Notes: generated by a model from the sequence alone, not told the origin. Positions 51,814 through 61,815 are shown, counted from the first letter of the stretch. The stretch is DNA of 64,000 nt from Shimia sp051201625 (GCF_051201625.1 NZ_CP179203.1:3286001-3350000); one strand, 5' to 3'. Program-made: numbers and translations.

Positions 51814-52334
51814 TGTTGGTCTATGTTCCTGAAATTCAATGATGAAGTATACCCAACAGAGCGATGACCTTCAAACATTCAATCACTTACCTTCAACACT
51901 CATAGTGTTCCAAGCGAAATAATCACATTTCTGAAATCGAGTGAATTTTTCCTGTCTAAGGGGGCTTGCCCGACAGCTAGTTGTATTACAAAAATTCGGT
52001 AATGAAAGCTCTCTACCGCCGTTAGATAGTTTACAGAATTCTTGGATTTGACCTCTTATTGAACGGCTGCTTTCGCCAGACGGCCCCAGAGCCCTCGCTC
52101 GCGCAGCTAAATTCTCGTTTTCACCCTTTCTGCCTAAATGTACATGCCGCAGCATCGGTTTCTATGGGCTCGTTCCCGCGGTTCGCTGCGAAATGCATAG
52201 ACTTCAGCCATGCGAGACGAAACCACCCTTCAAAGTCGATGAACAAAATAGTAGTATGCGATTTTGGTCCTCACTGGTAGATTTTCAGGTAGCACAATTT
52301 TCGTATTAAAATGAAACCAAATCAGGACCTCACA
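51814..52334. other. Intergenic region before the amidase
   Basis: About 520 bases. Short frames on both strands lack coding texture. The stretch around 52150-52200 resembles common low-conservation intergenic sequence. A promoter for the amidase/malonyl-CoA synthetase genes should lie near its end, but no clear -35/-10 pair was found. Confidence 0.45.
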
Positions 52335-53763
52335 ATGAGCGATGCGAGCAATGAACTTATCAAAATGAGCGCAACCGAAGCGGTTGCTCGTCTTCGTTCG
52401 AACGAGGTATCTCCCCTTGAATTGGTTGAGGCATCCATTCAGCGCATTGAGGCTGTCGATACCAAGGTTAACGCTTTGCCCATTCATTGCTTTGAGCAAG
52501 CTCGCGATCAGGCAAAATCTCTAGACTTAGAGGCGCATTCGGTAAACCCAAAGTCACTCTGTGGCCTGCCCATCGCTGTTAAAGACTACAACGACCTCTG
52601 CGGTGCTGTGACAACCTTTGGTTCCCCAATATTTGCCGACAATGTCGCACAACAATCTGACGCCACAGTCAGGCAGTTGGAAAGCAACGGGGCAATTGCC
52701 GTGGCCAAGTCCAATGTTCCAGAATGGGCGGGCGGTCACACTTTTAATCCCGTTAACGGCCTGACACGCAATCCTTGGGATATGCGTAAAAGCGCAGGGG
52801 GGATCCTCTGGCGGATCAGGCGCGGCACTAGCCAGTGGATCGGTATGGCTCGCCACAGGTAATGACCTGGGCGGCAGTTTGCGTACACCCGCTGCGTTTA
52901 ATGGGGTTGTAGGCTTGCGACCCGGTCCAGGCCGTGTCCCGCGCGGCACGCGCTTGCCGTCTATGGATACTCTTTGGGTAGAAGGGCCGATGGCGCGCAA
53001 TGTTGACGACCTAGCGCTTATGCTTGATGCGGGCGTGGGCCAGCAGATTGATGATCCCTTGTCTTTCGATCATGCCGGGCCGTCCTTCGTGGAAGCGTTG
53101 GAGGGCACGGGCATGCCAAAGCGTGTTGCGTTTAGCCCCGATCTCTCCATTGTTTCAATGGAGAAGGAAATCGCAAAAGTCTGCTGTAGTGCGGCCACGG
53201 TTTTTGCCGATATCGGGGCCGACGTGACAGACGACATTCCCGATTTTACCGGCGTCCTTGAGGCGTTTCAAACCCTTCGCGCCGTCTTGTTCGCCACCAT
53301 GATGGAGCCGATTCTGGCGCTGCATCGCGACCGGATTGCACCAGAGATCATTGGCAATATCGAACGCGGGTTGAATATCACGCCGTCCCAGATATTTGCT
53401 GCAGAGCGTGTTCGGATCGAGCTGTACAAGAAGGTCATAGCTTTCTTTGAAACCCATGACTTTCTGATCTGCCCTGCTGCTTCCATCGCCCCATTCCCAG
53501 TCGATCAGCGTTACGTAACGGAAATCGATGGCAAGCCCTGCGAGACCTATATCGACTGGTTCTCAATCACCTTCGCGCTGACAATGACCGCCTGCCCAAC
53601 AATCAGCGTTCCCTGCGGATTTACATCTGAAGGCTTACCGATTGGTGTTCAAATCATGGGTAAACCGAGGGGAGAGGCCGCCCTATTGCGCGCAGCAAAG
53701 CGTTTTGAGCAAGCTGTCGGCATCTCGACACAGTTGCCGATTACACCTCGAGAAGGTTGTTAA
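52335..53763 (+). pseudogene. Amidase-signature-family enzyme, frameshifted in the catalytic motif
   Basis: Two frames together make an amidase of about 475 residues. The first starts at the ATG at 52335 (MSDASNELIKMSATEAV, ribosome site AGGA) and contains the first catalytic lysine in GLPIAVKDYND. It runs to DMRKSAGG. At 52797-52802 there are six Gs; removing one restores GGSSGGSGAALASGS, the serine-rich amidase signature, which then joins the second frame (TGNDLGGSLRTPAAFNGVVG). With six Gs the protein terminates at 52862. This is either a frameshift mutation, slippage in the G run, or a sequencing error. The second half is otherwise intact. It lies just before a malonyl-CoA synthetase. Confidence 0.85.
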
Positions 53764-53959
53764 ACCAACGCTTGCATACGTGAAAAAAACTAATTGGAAA
53801 CTTATTTTGGCTCAAAATATGCACTGGATGGCATTGTTCGCGATCGCCTTTAATTAAGACAGTTCCCCACAACTGTTATTCTCTAATCCATCGAGAGAGC
53901 TTCTAGAAAATGCGTGCTTTAAGTGCACCGGTCTCGTACAAGTTTTGAGGAAGAATACA

Positions 53960-55471
53960 ATGACAAACCCCCTGTATGACACGCTATTTGGTCAACATGA
54001 TCAAAGAAGCACCATCTTTTTGCAGCTGCCCGATGGAACAACGCTGACCTATGCGAAGTTCTTAGAAATGGCAGCTCAGTATGCAGGATACCTGACTGAG
54101 GTCGGGCTGAACGCCGGAGATCGGGTCACAGTTCAAATCGAAAAGTCGCCACAAGCGCTGGCTGTCTATGCCGCCTGCGCCCAGGCTGGACTGGTCTTTC
54201 TGCCGCTCAACACCGCGTATACGGCAGATGAGACCGCGTATTTTGTGGAGAATAGCGGTTCTGGCATTGTTCTATGCGATGATTTTAAACGCAGCGATCT
54301 TGCACCGATCGTGAAGCGTTTTGATGCGCAACTGGAAACGCTAAACGCAGACGGTTCTGGCAGTTTTGCGCAACATGCAGCATCGTTGCCCACGGCATTC
54401 GAGACCGTAACGCGCAGCGAAGCTGATCTTGCTGCATTCCTCTATACCTCCGGCACAACCGGGCGCTCAAAGGGCGCAATGTTGAGCCAAGCCAACCTGT
54501 TGTCCAATGCGCAAGCGCTAAGAGAGGAGTGGCGCTTTACATCTGATGACGTTTTGCTGCACGCGTTGCCGATCTTCCACACGCACGGGCTGTTTGTTGC
54601 AAGCAACATCACATTGCTGGCCGGGGCGCAGATGATCTTTTTGCCCAAGTTCGATCTGGATCAAATGATCGCTGGCATGCCACGCGCGACGACGATGATG
54701 GGGGTCCCAACTTTTTATACCCGTTTACTTGGCGATGAGCGATTTACCCAAGACCTTACCAATCATATGCGCTTGTTTATATCCGGTAGCGCACCACTCC
54801 TGCCTGAGACACATGCACAATTCAAGGATCGTACCGGACACCGTATTCTAGAACGTTACGGGATGACCGAAACCAACATGAACACCTCTAACCCCTATGA
54901 TGGCGAACGCCGCGCGGGTACGGTTGGTTTTCCTTTGCCGGGGGTGGAGCTAAAGATCACGGAAAGCCAGACAGGTGCCACGCTGCCTCAAGGCGAAATT
55001 GGTGAGATCGAAGTGCGCGGACCGAATGTATTCCAAGGTTATTGGCAGATGCCCGAAAAGACAGCCGAAGAGCTGCGCAGCGATGGATTTTTTATAACTG
55101 GCGATCTTGGACAGATCGATGCGGACGGATACGTGAGTATTGTTGGCCGCAATAAAGATCTCATTATATCAGGTGGTTACAATATCTATCCAAAAGAAAT
55201 TGAGTTGTTGCTTGATGATCAGGAAGGGGTTCTTGAAAGCGCGGTCATCGGAGTTCCCCACGCTGACTTTGGTGAAAGCGTTGTAGGGGTTCTTGTAGCG
55301 ATGCCTGGCACGACCCTCGATCTTGAGGCCATCCTGTCAAATATTGGAAAATCACTCGCGCGCTTCAAGCAACCTCAAAAATTGTTTGTTCTGTCCGAAC
55401 TTCCTCGCAACACGATGGGTAAGGTTCAAAAGAAGGCTTTACGAGAGCAGTATTCAACCATTTTTCAGTGA
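53960..55471 (+). CDS. matB: Malonyl-CoA synthetase (acyl-CoA synthetase family)
   Basis: A 503-residue ANL-superfamily ligase that joins malonate and CoA using ATP. The P-loop is LYTSGTTGRSKGAMLSQANL, followed by IFHTHGLFVASN, the ERYGMTETNMNTSNP motif typical of MatB, GDLGQIDADGYV, and the catalytic lysine in NTMGKVQKKALR. The ATG at 53960 has GAGGAAG before it. In alphaproteobacteria MatB lets cells use malonate or recycles free malonate. Upstream lies an amidase gene, downstream a divergent-function operon on the other strand. Confidence 0.88.
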   Translation: MTNPLYDTLFGQHDQRSTIFLQLPDGTTLTYAKFLEMAAQYAGYLTEVGLNAGDRVTVQIEKSPQALAVYAACAQAGLVFLPLNTAYTADETAYFVENSGSGIVLCDDFKRSDLAPIVKRFDAQLETLNADGSGSFAQHAASLPTAFETVTRSEADLAAFLYTSGTTGRSKGAMLSQANLLSNAQALREEWRFTSDDVLLHALPIFHTHGLFVASNITLLAGAQMIFLPKFDLDQMIAGMPRATTMMGVPTFYTRLLGDERFTQDLTNHMRLFISGSAPLLPETHAQFKDRTGHRILERYGMTETNMNTSNPYDGERRAGTVGFPLPGVELKITESQTGATLPQGEIGEIEVRGPNVFQGYWQMPEKTAEELRSDGFFITGDLGQIDADGYVSIVGRNKDLIISGGYNIYPKEIELLLDDQEGVLESAVIGVPHADFGESVVGVLVAMPGTTLDLEAILSNIGKSLARFKQPQKLFVLSELPRNTMGKVQKKALREQYSTIFQ

Positions 55472-55539
55472 GGTTTGTCTAGTTGCGCCCCTCTCAAGCC
55501 AGTTTCTCAAAACAAGGCCGCGTTTGCCGCTCAAATCAC

Positions 55540-56199
55540 TTAGGATCTATAAACCTCGCCCCTTGCATCTGCCGCCGTACCATATTTTGGAAGTTCAGCA
55601 GCGGTTTTGCCATGAGCTGCCATCACTGTGTCCCGCACAAAAGCGATATGCGCGGTCTCTTCAATGATTTCAGCCAAATACTGCGCTTTCATAAGGTTTG
55701 GACCAACGCCGATTGTCCCGTGATTAGCAAGAACCGCAGCAAAGATCCTAGGATCTTTAAAGACAGGGCTGATCTCTTTATCCGTTTGCGGACCGCCGGT
55801 GGAGGACAGCGGTATCAAAGGCATATATCCAATTTTTTCAATAGTTTGCACCGTAAGACATGGGATCGCGATCCCTGCACTTGCATAGCCAGTCGCCCAA
55901 GGACTGTGACAATGCACGATAGCGCGAATATCATCGCGAATCCGGTATAAACCCAAATGAAAGTCGAGATCTTTTGACGGCTTATGCTCGGACGGCTCTA
56001 GCGTTCCATCCAAATGAACTAGCTGCAAATTCTCGCGCGTACATTCGTTGAAGCCTACACCAGACGGCTTGATGACGATCGCATCCGCACTATCGAGCCG
56101 CACAGACAAATTGCCCCCAGCGTTCGTTTGCAAACGTAGCTCAAAGCTGCGCTTTGCAGTCGCGATCAATGCGTCTTTCTTCTCAATCAGGTCGTCCAT
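55540..56199 (-). CDS. Class II aldolase/adducin-family protein
   Basis: A 219-residue zinc aldolase of the L-fuculose-phosphate aldolase type. Conserved pieces are GGNLS (28-32), the zinc ligands H96 and H98 (IVHCHSPWATG), and H160 in LANHGTIG. Where FucA has the catalytic glutamate (PSSE), this protein has PSKD, so D77 replaces it. It probably cleaves a phosphorylated or free sugar acid or ketose; some family members are epimerases or decarboxylases. It is the last gene of the minus-strand operon that starts with the ATPase at 61755, twelve bases after the UPF0261 gene. Confidence 0.87.
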   Translation of the reverse strand: MDDLIEKKDALIATAKRSFELRLQTNAGGNLSVRLDSADAIVIKPSGVGFNECTRENLQLVHLDGTLEPSEHKPSKDLDFHLGLYRIRDDIRAIVHCHSPWATGYASAGIAIPCLTVQTIEKIGYMPLIPLSSTGGPQTDKEISPVFKDPRIFAAVLANHGTIGVGPNLMKAQYLAEIIEETAHIAFVRDTVMAAHGKTAAELPKYGTAADARGEVYRS

Positions 56200-56211
56200 T
56201 TTTGCGTCCTC

Positions 56212-57348
56212 TCATGCTGACAGCTCTGCCAGCGTTCTTGAAATCATCTCTGTAACTTCGGGCGCAAAGAGATGTGCGTCCAATCGGATTACTGGAATGC
56301 TGCCATTCAATTTTGCCTCAAGCGTTTCAGCACACACCATCCGTAGTGTTGGGTCTTCGATAATGCCGCCCGGACGATCATGGTGAGAGAAACCACCCAT
56401 TGGCACGATCATGGCACAGGGTCCCGAGTTAGCATTGAGCGCTTCGGCGAGCTTTCTGCTAACCAGCTCCATATCGTCAGGGGTAACTTTGACATGCGTA
56501 AAAAGGGCTGAATGTTCGTAGTGTGGACGCTCAAGATATCGGGCTTGCATCAATGATTTCTGACCCAATCCGATGAAATTAATCGCTCCGGGCAAAACAA
56601 CACGCGGCAGATCTCCGCCGGCACTAAACCGGTCCGGCATCGCAACGTGGTCCCCTGCGAGGTGAATGCGAGTAAGCTCGTGCGGCGTCAGGTCAATGAT
56701 GGCATTGAACGCGCCGCGCCGCGCGAAGCACGAAAACGCTGCACCCCCAAAGCCGTTTGAGTGGAAGACCGTGGACTCCCTACCCTGATCGCGTAATGCG
56801 CTGATCAAAGGTTTTATCGCTGCGTCCGTCGCACCAAGTGCCGTGATGGCAACCGATGGCGCGATATCGATCAACTCACCTTTGCGTGCCTTTTTACATA
56901 GACCTGCGGTTATGAGCGCCGTGTTCTCCAACGCCTCTCGCAATATACCGTTCAATCCCGAGATGTCAGCCAACGTCGGCACCAAGATAATCGAGTTATC
57001 TGCAACGGCAAACCGGGGGTCAAACGGGAGCGTAGTACACAGCACCTTCGGGAAGATCACCGGAAGATCACGCATGATCTGCATGGCGATTTCAGCACCT
57101 GTGCCGCCGCCGATCCCAACAATAACTTCGGTCCCATGCGCAAGGGCGGTGTTAACCTCATTTGTGGCGTTCAAGGCGACTTGCGACATGGCGATGCATT
57201 TGCCCGCCCCGTCCAAAACCTCACCACCGGTGTTCAAGGATATATCTATGACCTTCGCAGTAACACCCGCTGCGGAAAGCTGATCCAGAAGAAAACCAGC
57301 TTCCTTTGCCTTGGTCGCCATGGTCACTAGGACTAGAACTTGTGCCAT
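56212..57348 (-). CDS. UPF0261 / Tm-1-like ATP-binding-domain protein
   Basis: A 378-residue two-domain protein matching the UPF0261 (Tm-1-like) family. Features are VLVLVTMATKAKEAGFLLDQ at the start, IVGIGGGTGAEIAMQIM near 76, TVFHSNGFGGAAF near 195, and a C-terminal half with FVSAGG-like FSAGGDLPRVVLPGA. Family members have no firmly established bacterial reaction; the plant Tm-1 relative binds a viral protein. Pairing with class II aldolases in sugar operons suggests a metabolic role, such as an isomerase or hydrolase step before the aldolase. The start has a GAGGA site four bases after the permease stop. Confidence 0.83.
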   Translation of the reverse strand: MAQVLVLVTMATKAKEAGFLLDQLSAAGVTAKVIDISLNTGGEVLDGAGKCIAMSQVALNATNEVNTALAHGTEVIVGIGGGTGAEIAMQIMRDLPVIFPKVLCTTLPFDPRFAVADNSIILVPTLADISGLNGILREALENTALITAGLCKKARKGELIDIAPSVAITALGATDAAIKPLISALRDQGRESTVFHSNGFGGAAFSCFARRGAFNAIIDLTPHELTRIHLAGDHVAMPDRFSAGGDLPRVVLPGAINFIGLGQKSLMQARYLERPHYEHSALFTHVKVTPDDMELVSRKLAEALNANSGPCAMIVPMGGFSHHDRPGGIIEDPTLRMVCAETLEAKLNGSIPVIRLDAHLFAPEVTEMISRTLAELSA

Positions 57349-57351
57349 TCC

Positions 57352-58287
57352 TCAACCTTTCACCGCCCCAGCCGTCATACCAGTAATGATCTGACGGCTG
57401 GCGAGCAGAGTAAAGATGATAGGCGGAATAGCGAGCAGCATGCCCGTGGCCATGATCACACCCCATTCGACATTAAATTCAGACATGTTGTTGACGATCA
57501 GGATCGGCACCGTTTTTGTGTCGCGGTCAGACAGTGCAGAGGCCAGCAAATATTCGTTCCACGCAATGCGGAACGTGAAGATTGCAGCAGCGGCGAGGCC
57601 TGGTTTTATCAAGGGTAGGATCACTTTGAAGAATACCTGGAATGGTCCAGCACCATCGACGCGCGCTGCCTCTTCTAAAGATCTCGGGACCTGAACAATA
57701 AAGCTCTGCAAAATCCAGATCACAAACGGCAGGTTCATCGCTACATAAATCAGTATGATCCCTGAATGTGTCCCCGCAAGACAAACGTCGCCACGTCCGC
57801 CAAACGTTTCACGGATTGCGCCACCGATGAAGCTGTCGCGGTCGAGGCAGAACTCATTGTTCCACAAGCCGAAGACAGGAACCAAAAGAACGGCAGGCGG
57901 GACCATGCGAACCATTAGAGTCGTTATCGATGCCGTATCGCGGCCAAAGAAGCGAAAGCGGACCAAGGCGTAAGCAGCCATTGATCCGATCACAAGCGTC
58001 AAAATAGTTGAGACCAACGCAATTATCAGCGAGTTCACAAATGCACCGCCAAACTTGAGCGAACAAAAATTGATGTGGTCAGGCTCGTACCACAAAACAT
58101 CGCAAAGTGCGGTTTCATAGTTCTGGATCGTTGGCAAAAATATTAGACCTCCAGCGCCCGAAATAATGTCTACGTCCAATTTGAATGAGTTGACAAACAT
58201 CAAAATGACCGGACCCATCGACATTAACACCAACAGGGCAATGACGGCATAAAAGGCTGAGCTTTGCTTTTCGTAAGACTGATCCAT
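57352..58287 (-). CDS. Carbohydrate ABC transporter, permease (MalG type)
   Basis: A 311-residue permease with EAA loop EEAARVDGAGPFQVFFKVIL and C-terminal GMTAGAVKG. Two periplasmic loops carry cysteine pairs: C62 and C75 in the loop after TM1, and C147 and C169 in an inserted stretch near residues 142-175, longer than in relatives nearby. Disulfides in the periplasm are plausible. The ATG overlaps the previous permease stop by one base. Confidence 0.88.
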   Translation of the reverse strand: MDQSYEKQSSAFYAVIALLVLMSMGPVILMFVNSFKLDVDIISGAGGLIFLPTIQNYETALCDVLWYEPDHINFCSLKFGGAFVNSLIIALVSTILTLVIGSMAAYALVRFRFFGRDTASITTLMVRMVPPAVLLVPVFGLWNNEFCLDRDSFIGGAIRETFGGRGDVCLAGTHSGIILIYVAMNLPFVIWILQSFIVQVPRSLEEAARVDGAGPFQVFFKVILPLIKPGLAAAAIFTFRIAWNEYLLASALSDRDTKTVPILIVNNMSEFNVEWGVIMATGMLLAIPPIIFTLLASRQIITGMTAGAVKG

Positions 58288-59246
58288 CAGATGTCATCCT
58301 CGGCGGCCATGCGGGTCCACGCAGCGCGGATCTCTCTAAGTTTGTTGAACGCAAACATCGCGATGGTCAGGAACATCAAGATCATCAGCAGATAGTTTGA
58401 CATGGCTGCGGCAACACCCAACTCGCGAAATTCTGTCGCTGTTCGGGAAATACGCAGTGCAAGGATTTCCGTCGATAGCCCCGGACCGCCTTGGGTCAGC
58501 ACGAGGATCACCTCGAGGACTTTGAAACTGTCGATCAAACGCAACAGACCTGTGACAATCAGAACCGGCATCATCAGCGGTAGTTTGATGTATACGACCT
58601 GTTGCCAGGCAGTTGCGCCATCAATTCGAGAAGCTTCCAGCGCAGATTTCGGCAGCGATTGCAACGCGGCGAGAGACAGAATGAAAATAAACGGCGTCCA
58701 CTGCCAAACATCTGCGATAATCACCGACGTCAGCGAATGGCTACCAAGCCAATCAACCTTTGGCAAACCGACCTTCTCAAGAAAGCGGTTAAACGTACCA
58801 ACGCTCGGATGGTACATGTAGCGCCACATCAGGCCCACGACAACGGGTGCGATCATCATTGGTAGGATGAACATCGTGCGCAAAACAGACATGCCTCGGA
58901 TGTTACGATCCAGCAGCAAAGCCAACCCAACGCCGATCACCATTTCGATCGTAACACAGAAGAACGCAAATTTCAGCGTGACGCCAAGACTTTCGCGAAA
59001 GTTCGGATCATTCCAAAGTGTGATATAATTTTTAATGCCAATAAATTCTGCTTCACCAATTGTTTGGGTCGGATCCCAAGCCCGGAAGCTACCCCAGATC
59101 ATGTACCCAAGCGGGTAGATAAGAGCCATCGCCATGATGATAACTGCGGGCGCCATAAACATGTAAGGCGTGGCGCGATTGATCCACGCGGGCGCCCGTT
59201 TGGGCTTTCTGCGCAGGGTCGGATCAGAGGTCAGGGCATCAGCCAC
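58287..59246 (-). CDS. Carbohydrate ABC transporter, permease (MalF type)
   Basis: A 319-residue permease with TM1 at about 30-50 and five further segments. The EAA loop is EASRIDGATAWQQVVYIKLP, and the GGPGLSTEIL loop is typical. It follows the binding-protein gene by 72 bases. Confidence 0.9.
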   Translation of the reverse strand: MADALTSDPTLRRKPKRAPAWINRATPYMFMAPAVIIMAMALIYPLGYMIWGSFRAWDPTQTIGEAEFIGIKNYITLWNDPNFRESLGVTLKFAFFCVTIEMVIGVGLALLLDRNIRGMSVLRTMFILPMMIAPVVVGLMWRYMYHPSVGTFNRFLEKVGLPKVDWLGSHSLTSVIIADVWQWTPFIFILSLAALQSLPKSALEASRIDGATAWQQVVYIKLPLMMPVLIVTGLLRLIDSFKVLEVILVLTQGGPGLSTEILALRISRTATEFRELGVAAAMSNYLLMILMFLTIAMFAFNKLREIRAAWTRMAAEDDI

Positions 59247-59318
59247 GGCAATATAAACCTAAATTCTGTAGAAAGTTCCCGGGGCAATTAATCTTACCCC
59301 GGGATCGGGAGGAATAGG

Positions 59319-60638
59319 CTAGTTCCAGGTATAGTACCCGGCTTCTTCCATCACGGCGCGTGTACGTTCCGCCACACCGTCAAGAGCTTCCTGGATGTCG
59401 AGATCTTCGGTCAGAACTTTGGACAAGGTTGTGCCAAGGTCTGCGTTGATCTTACCCCATACTGGGATGATTGGACGCCAGTCTGGATCAGCGTGCTGAA
59501 GCGCCTCACCGAACGTTGCCATGTGTGGGTACTTGGCATTTACATCCGCATCCGCGTGAGTTGAGAAGCGTGATGGGTTACCACCAGCCATTGCAACCAG
59601 TTTGTCACCTTCTTTGGATGTAAGCCACTGCATCAACAAGAACGCCGCATCTTTGTTCTCTGCATTTGCAGGAATACCAATACCAAAACCACCTGTTTGT
59701 GAGGCACGCTCTGTACCCATTGGGTGCAGGGCCCATCCAACTTTACCAACCACTTTGGACTTATCAGGATTATCAATCTGACCCGCCACAACAGTCGTGT
59801 CCAAGAACATCGCTGTGTCACCATTCAAGAATGATCCAAGCGCTTCGCCAAAGCCGAAGTTTGTAGCACCCTCTGGGCCACAATCGACGATCTGCTTCAA
59901 CGCTTCCGCTGCTGCAACGCCTTCTGCGTTGTTCATGATCGGGTTCCATTGATCATCAAAGATGCCCCCACCCAAAGGATTCAAATGCAACAGATAGGCG
60001 TGTGCTGCGTGGTGTCCAGAGGCCGCACGTGACGCAAGACCGCCCATGCCGGACTCTAGCTCTGGGATTTGGCAGGCCAGGGCCAGCATCTCTTCGTAAG
60101 TCTGCGGCACTTGAAGGCCGTGCTTTTCGAAGATGTCTTTACGATAGCCTAATACAGATGTTTCAGATCCATAAGGTAGGCCAAAAAGCGAACCGGTTGC
60201 ACCGGATAAATAGCCTTTGTCACCACCGGCAAAACCGATGTTATATACATATCCGTCAATTAAATCAGACGCATCATATGACGGATCAGACAGTGCTGGG
60301 TTCATAAAATACTTAGCTAGGTTTTCTAACTGATCCGCATAGACGTAGTCAGCCTTTGAGAACACGACGTAAGCAATCAGGTCATATTCGCCTTCGTCTT
60401 GCGCCAATTCAAGCGTCTGACGCTCGCGCATCTTGAGGTATGGCAGTTGGTCTACTTCCACTTCGATGCCCGTCTGAGCCGTAAACTCAGGCAAGATCTG
60501 CATCACCGCATCATAGTGTGGGTGTGCTGGAAAGTTCACGATCAATGTCGTTCCTTCATATTCGGCGTATGGGTTTGCCAACGCTGTTGTTGTCATTAGA
60601 GCCGCGCCGATGGCTGCTATTGTTGTTGTCTTAAGCAT
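59319..60638 (-). CDS. Carbohydrate ABC transporter, periplasmic substrate-binding protein
   Basis: A 439-residue family 1 binding protein. The signal peptide ends ALA at about residue 21 (mature NPYAEYEGTTLIVNFP). NFPAHPHYDAVMQILPEF and YDLIAYVVFSKADYVYADQ are characteristic stretches, and the C-terminal WQTSKEGDK-like WLTSKEGDKLVAMAGG region closes the fold. It feeds the two permeases downstream. The substrate is unknown and must fit the aldolase and UPF0261 enzymes. Confidence 0.9.
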   Translation of the reverse strand: MLKTTTIAAIGAALMTTTALANPYAEYEGTTLIVNFPAHPHYDAVMQILPEFTAQTGIEVEVDQLPYLKMRERQTLELAQDEGEYDLIAYVVFSKADYVYADQLENLAKYFMNPALSDPSYDASDLIDGYVYNIGFAGGDKGYLSGATGSLFGLPYGSETSVLGYRKDIFEKHGLQVPQTYEEMLALACQIPELESGMGGLASRAASGHHAAHAYLLHLNPLGGGIFDDQWNPIMNNAEGVAAAEALKQIVDCGPEGATNFGFGEALGSFLNGDTAMFLDTTVVAGQIDNPDKSKVVGKVGWALHPMGTERASQTGGFGIGIPANAENKDAAFLLMQWLTSKEGDKLVAMAGGNPSRFSTHADADVNAKYPHMATFGEALQHADPDWRPIIPVWGKINADLGTTLSKVLTEDLDIQEALDGVAERTRAVMEEAGYYTWN

Positions 60639-60666
60639 AGTATCCTCCCTTATGCTTTCAGGCCTT

Positions 60667-61755
60667 TTACAGAGCGACTTCGCTCTTTCGATCGAACAGA
60701 TGGACCCGCGCGGGGTTCACCTCAAAAACCAAGGCCTCTCCCAAGGCCATTGGTGTTTCGGAATTGACTTCAACGGTGACGCTCGCCTCTCCACAATTGC
60801 AAAGCAGCACCGATTGCGCCCCGATGTATTCAGAGACTTTGACGTGCAAGGTCAGCGCATCTTCTGGCTTTGCATTTGCCGCAAACGACAAATCCGATGG
60901 ACGAACGCCTATAAGGATTTGATTGCTTGAATGGGCTGCAGCTTTGTAAGCCGCATCCCCCTGCAAGCGCAGATCAAAACCATCACCTTTAGCGAATGTA
61001 TCCGTGCCGCGTCTCTCCACTTCACAAACGAGGAAGTTCATCGGCGGCATCCCAAGAAAACCGGCCACGAATTTATTCGCTGGTCGTTTGAACAGGTCTT
61101 GCGGAGTCCCTTGTTGTTGGATGTATCCGCCGTGCATCACTACGATCCGATCCGCCAGCGTCATCGCCTCAATCTGGTCGTGCGTCACATAGATCATGTT
61201 CTTTTCAACCCGTTGGCTCATCACAGCCAATTCTGCTCGCATCTGACCCCGAAGCTTTGCATCAAGGTTCGATAAAGGTTCATCAAACAAAAAGATGCTA
61301 CTGTCTTTCGCTAAAGCGCGCGCCATCGCGACCCGCTGACGCTGACCGCCCGATAGAGCAGCGGGCTTGCGACTCAAGAAATCGGTTAAGCCGACCATAT
61401 CGGCAACCTGCCGTACTTTTTGATCAATCTCGGACTTAGGCCGCTTCGCCAATCGCAACGCAAACGAGATATTCTGCGCGACATTCATATGCGGATAAAG
61501 TGCGTAATCTTGGAACACCATTGCCAGATCTCGCTCTTTAGGCTCAAGATGGCTGACTGGTTCATCGTCGACGTAAATCTCGCCTTCAGTCACATTTTCC
61601 AGGCCGGCAATCATACGAAGCGTCGTGGATTTCCCACAACCGGACGGACCGACCAATACCGTGAATTCATTATCGGCCATCTCCAAGTCGATGCCATGCA
61701 GCACCTGTACTCCGCCATATCTTTTGACAAGCCTTTCAAGTCTTATTTCCGGCAT
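60667..61755 (-). CDS. Carbohydrate ABC transporter, ATP-binding protein (MalK type)
   Basis: A 362-residue ATPase, first gene of the operon: Walker A GPSGCGKST (36-44), Q-loop VFQDYALYPHM, signature LSGGQRQR, Walker B FLFDEPLSNLD, and a C-terminal TOBE domain (LIGVRPSDLS). It begins 32 bases after a perfect TTTGTATACAAA palindrome that overlaps its predicted -10 box. The single ATPase implies a homodimer. Confidence 0.92.
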   Translation of the reverse strand: MPEIRLERLVKRYGGVQVLHGIDLEMADNEFTVLVGPSGCGKSTTLRMIAGLENVTEGEIYVDDEPVSHLEPKERDLAMVFQDYALYPHMNVAQNISFALRLAKRPKSEIDQKVRQVADMVGLTDFLSRKPAALSGGQRQRVAMARALAKDSSIFLFDEPLSNLDAKLRGQMRAELAVMSQRVEKNMIYVTHDQIEAMTLADRIVVMHGGYIQQQGTPQDLFKRPANKFVAGFLGMPPMNFLVCEVERRGTDTFAKGDGFDLRLQGDAAYKAAAHSSNQILIGVRPSDLSFAANAKPEDALTLHVKVSEYIGAQSVLLCNCGEASVTVEVNSETPMALGEALVFEVNPARVHLFDRKSEVAL

Positions 61756-61784
61756 CGAATCCTCACATCACCCATCAATAATAT

Positions 61785-61796
61785 TTTGTATACAAA
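61785..61796. promoter_or_regulatory. GntR operator upstream of the ABC operon
   Basis: TTTGTATACAAA, a perfect 12-base palindrome in the gap between the divergent ATPase and GntR genes. A near-identical site stands before the metallohydrolase gene at 62568. It covers the predicted minus-strand -10 element. Confidence 0.78.
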
Positions 61797-61815
61797 GTAA
61801 AATGTAAATATACAA
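61787..61815 (-). promoter_or_regulatory. Promoter of the ABC operon
   Basis: Minus strand: -35 TTGTAT (61815-61810), 17-base spacer, -10 TATACA (61792-61787). The -10 is the centre of the GntR palindrome, so binding would block RNA polymerase directly. Confidence 0.5.
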
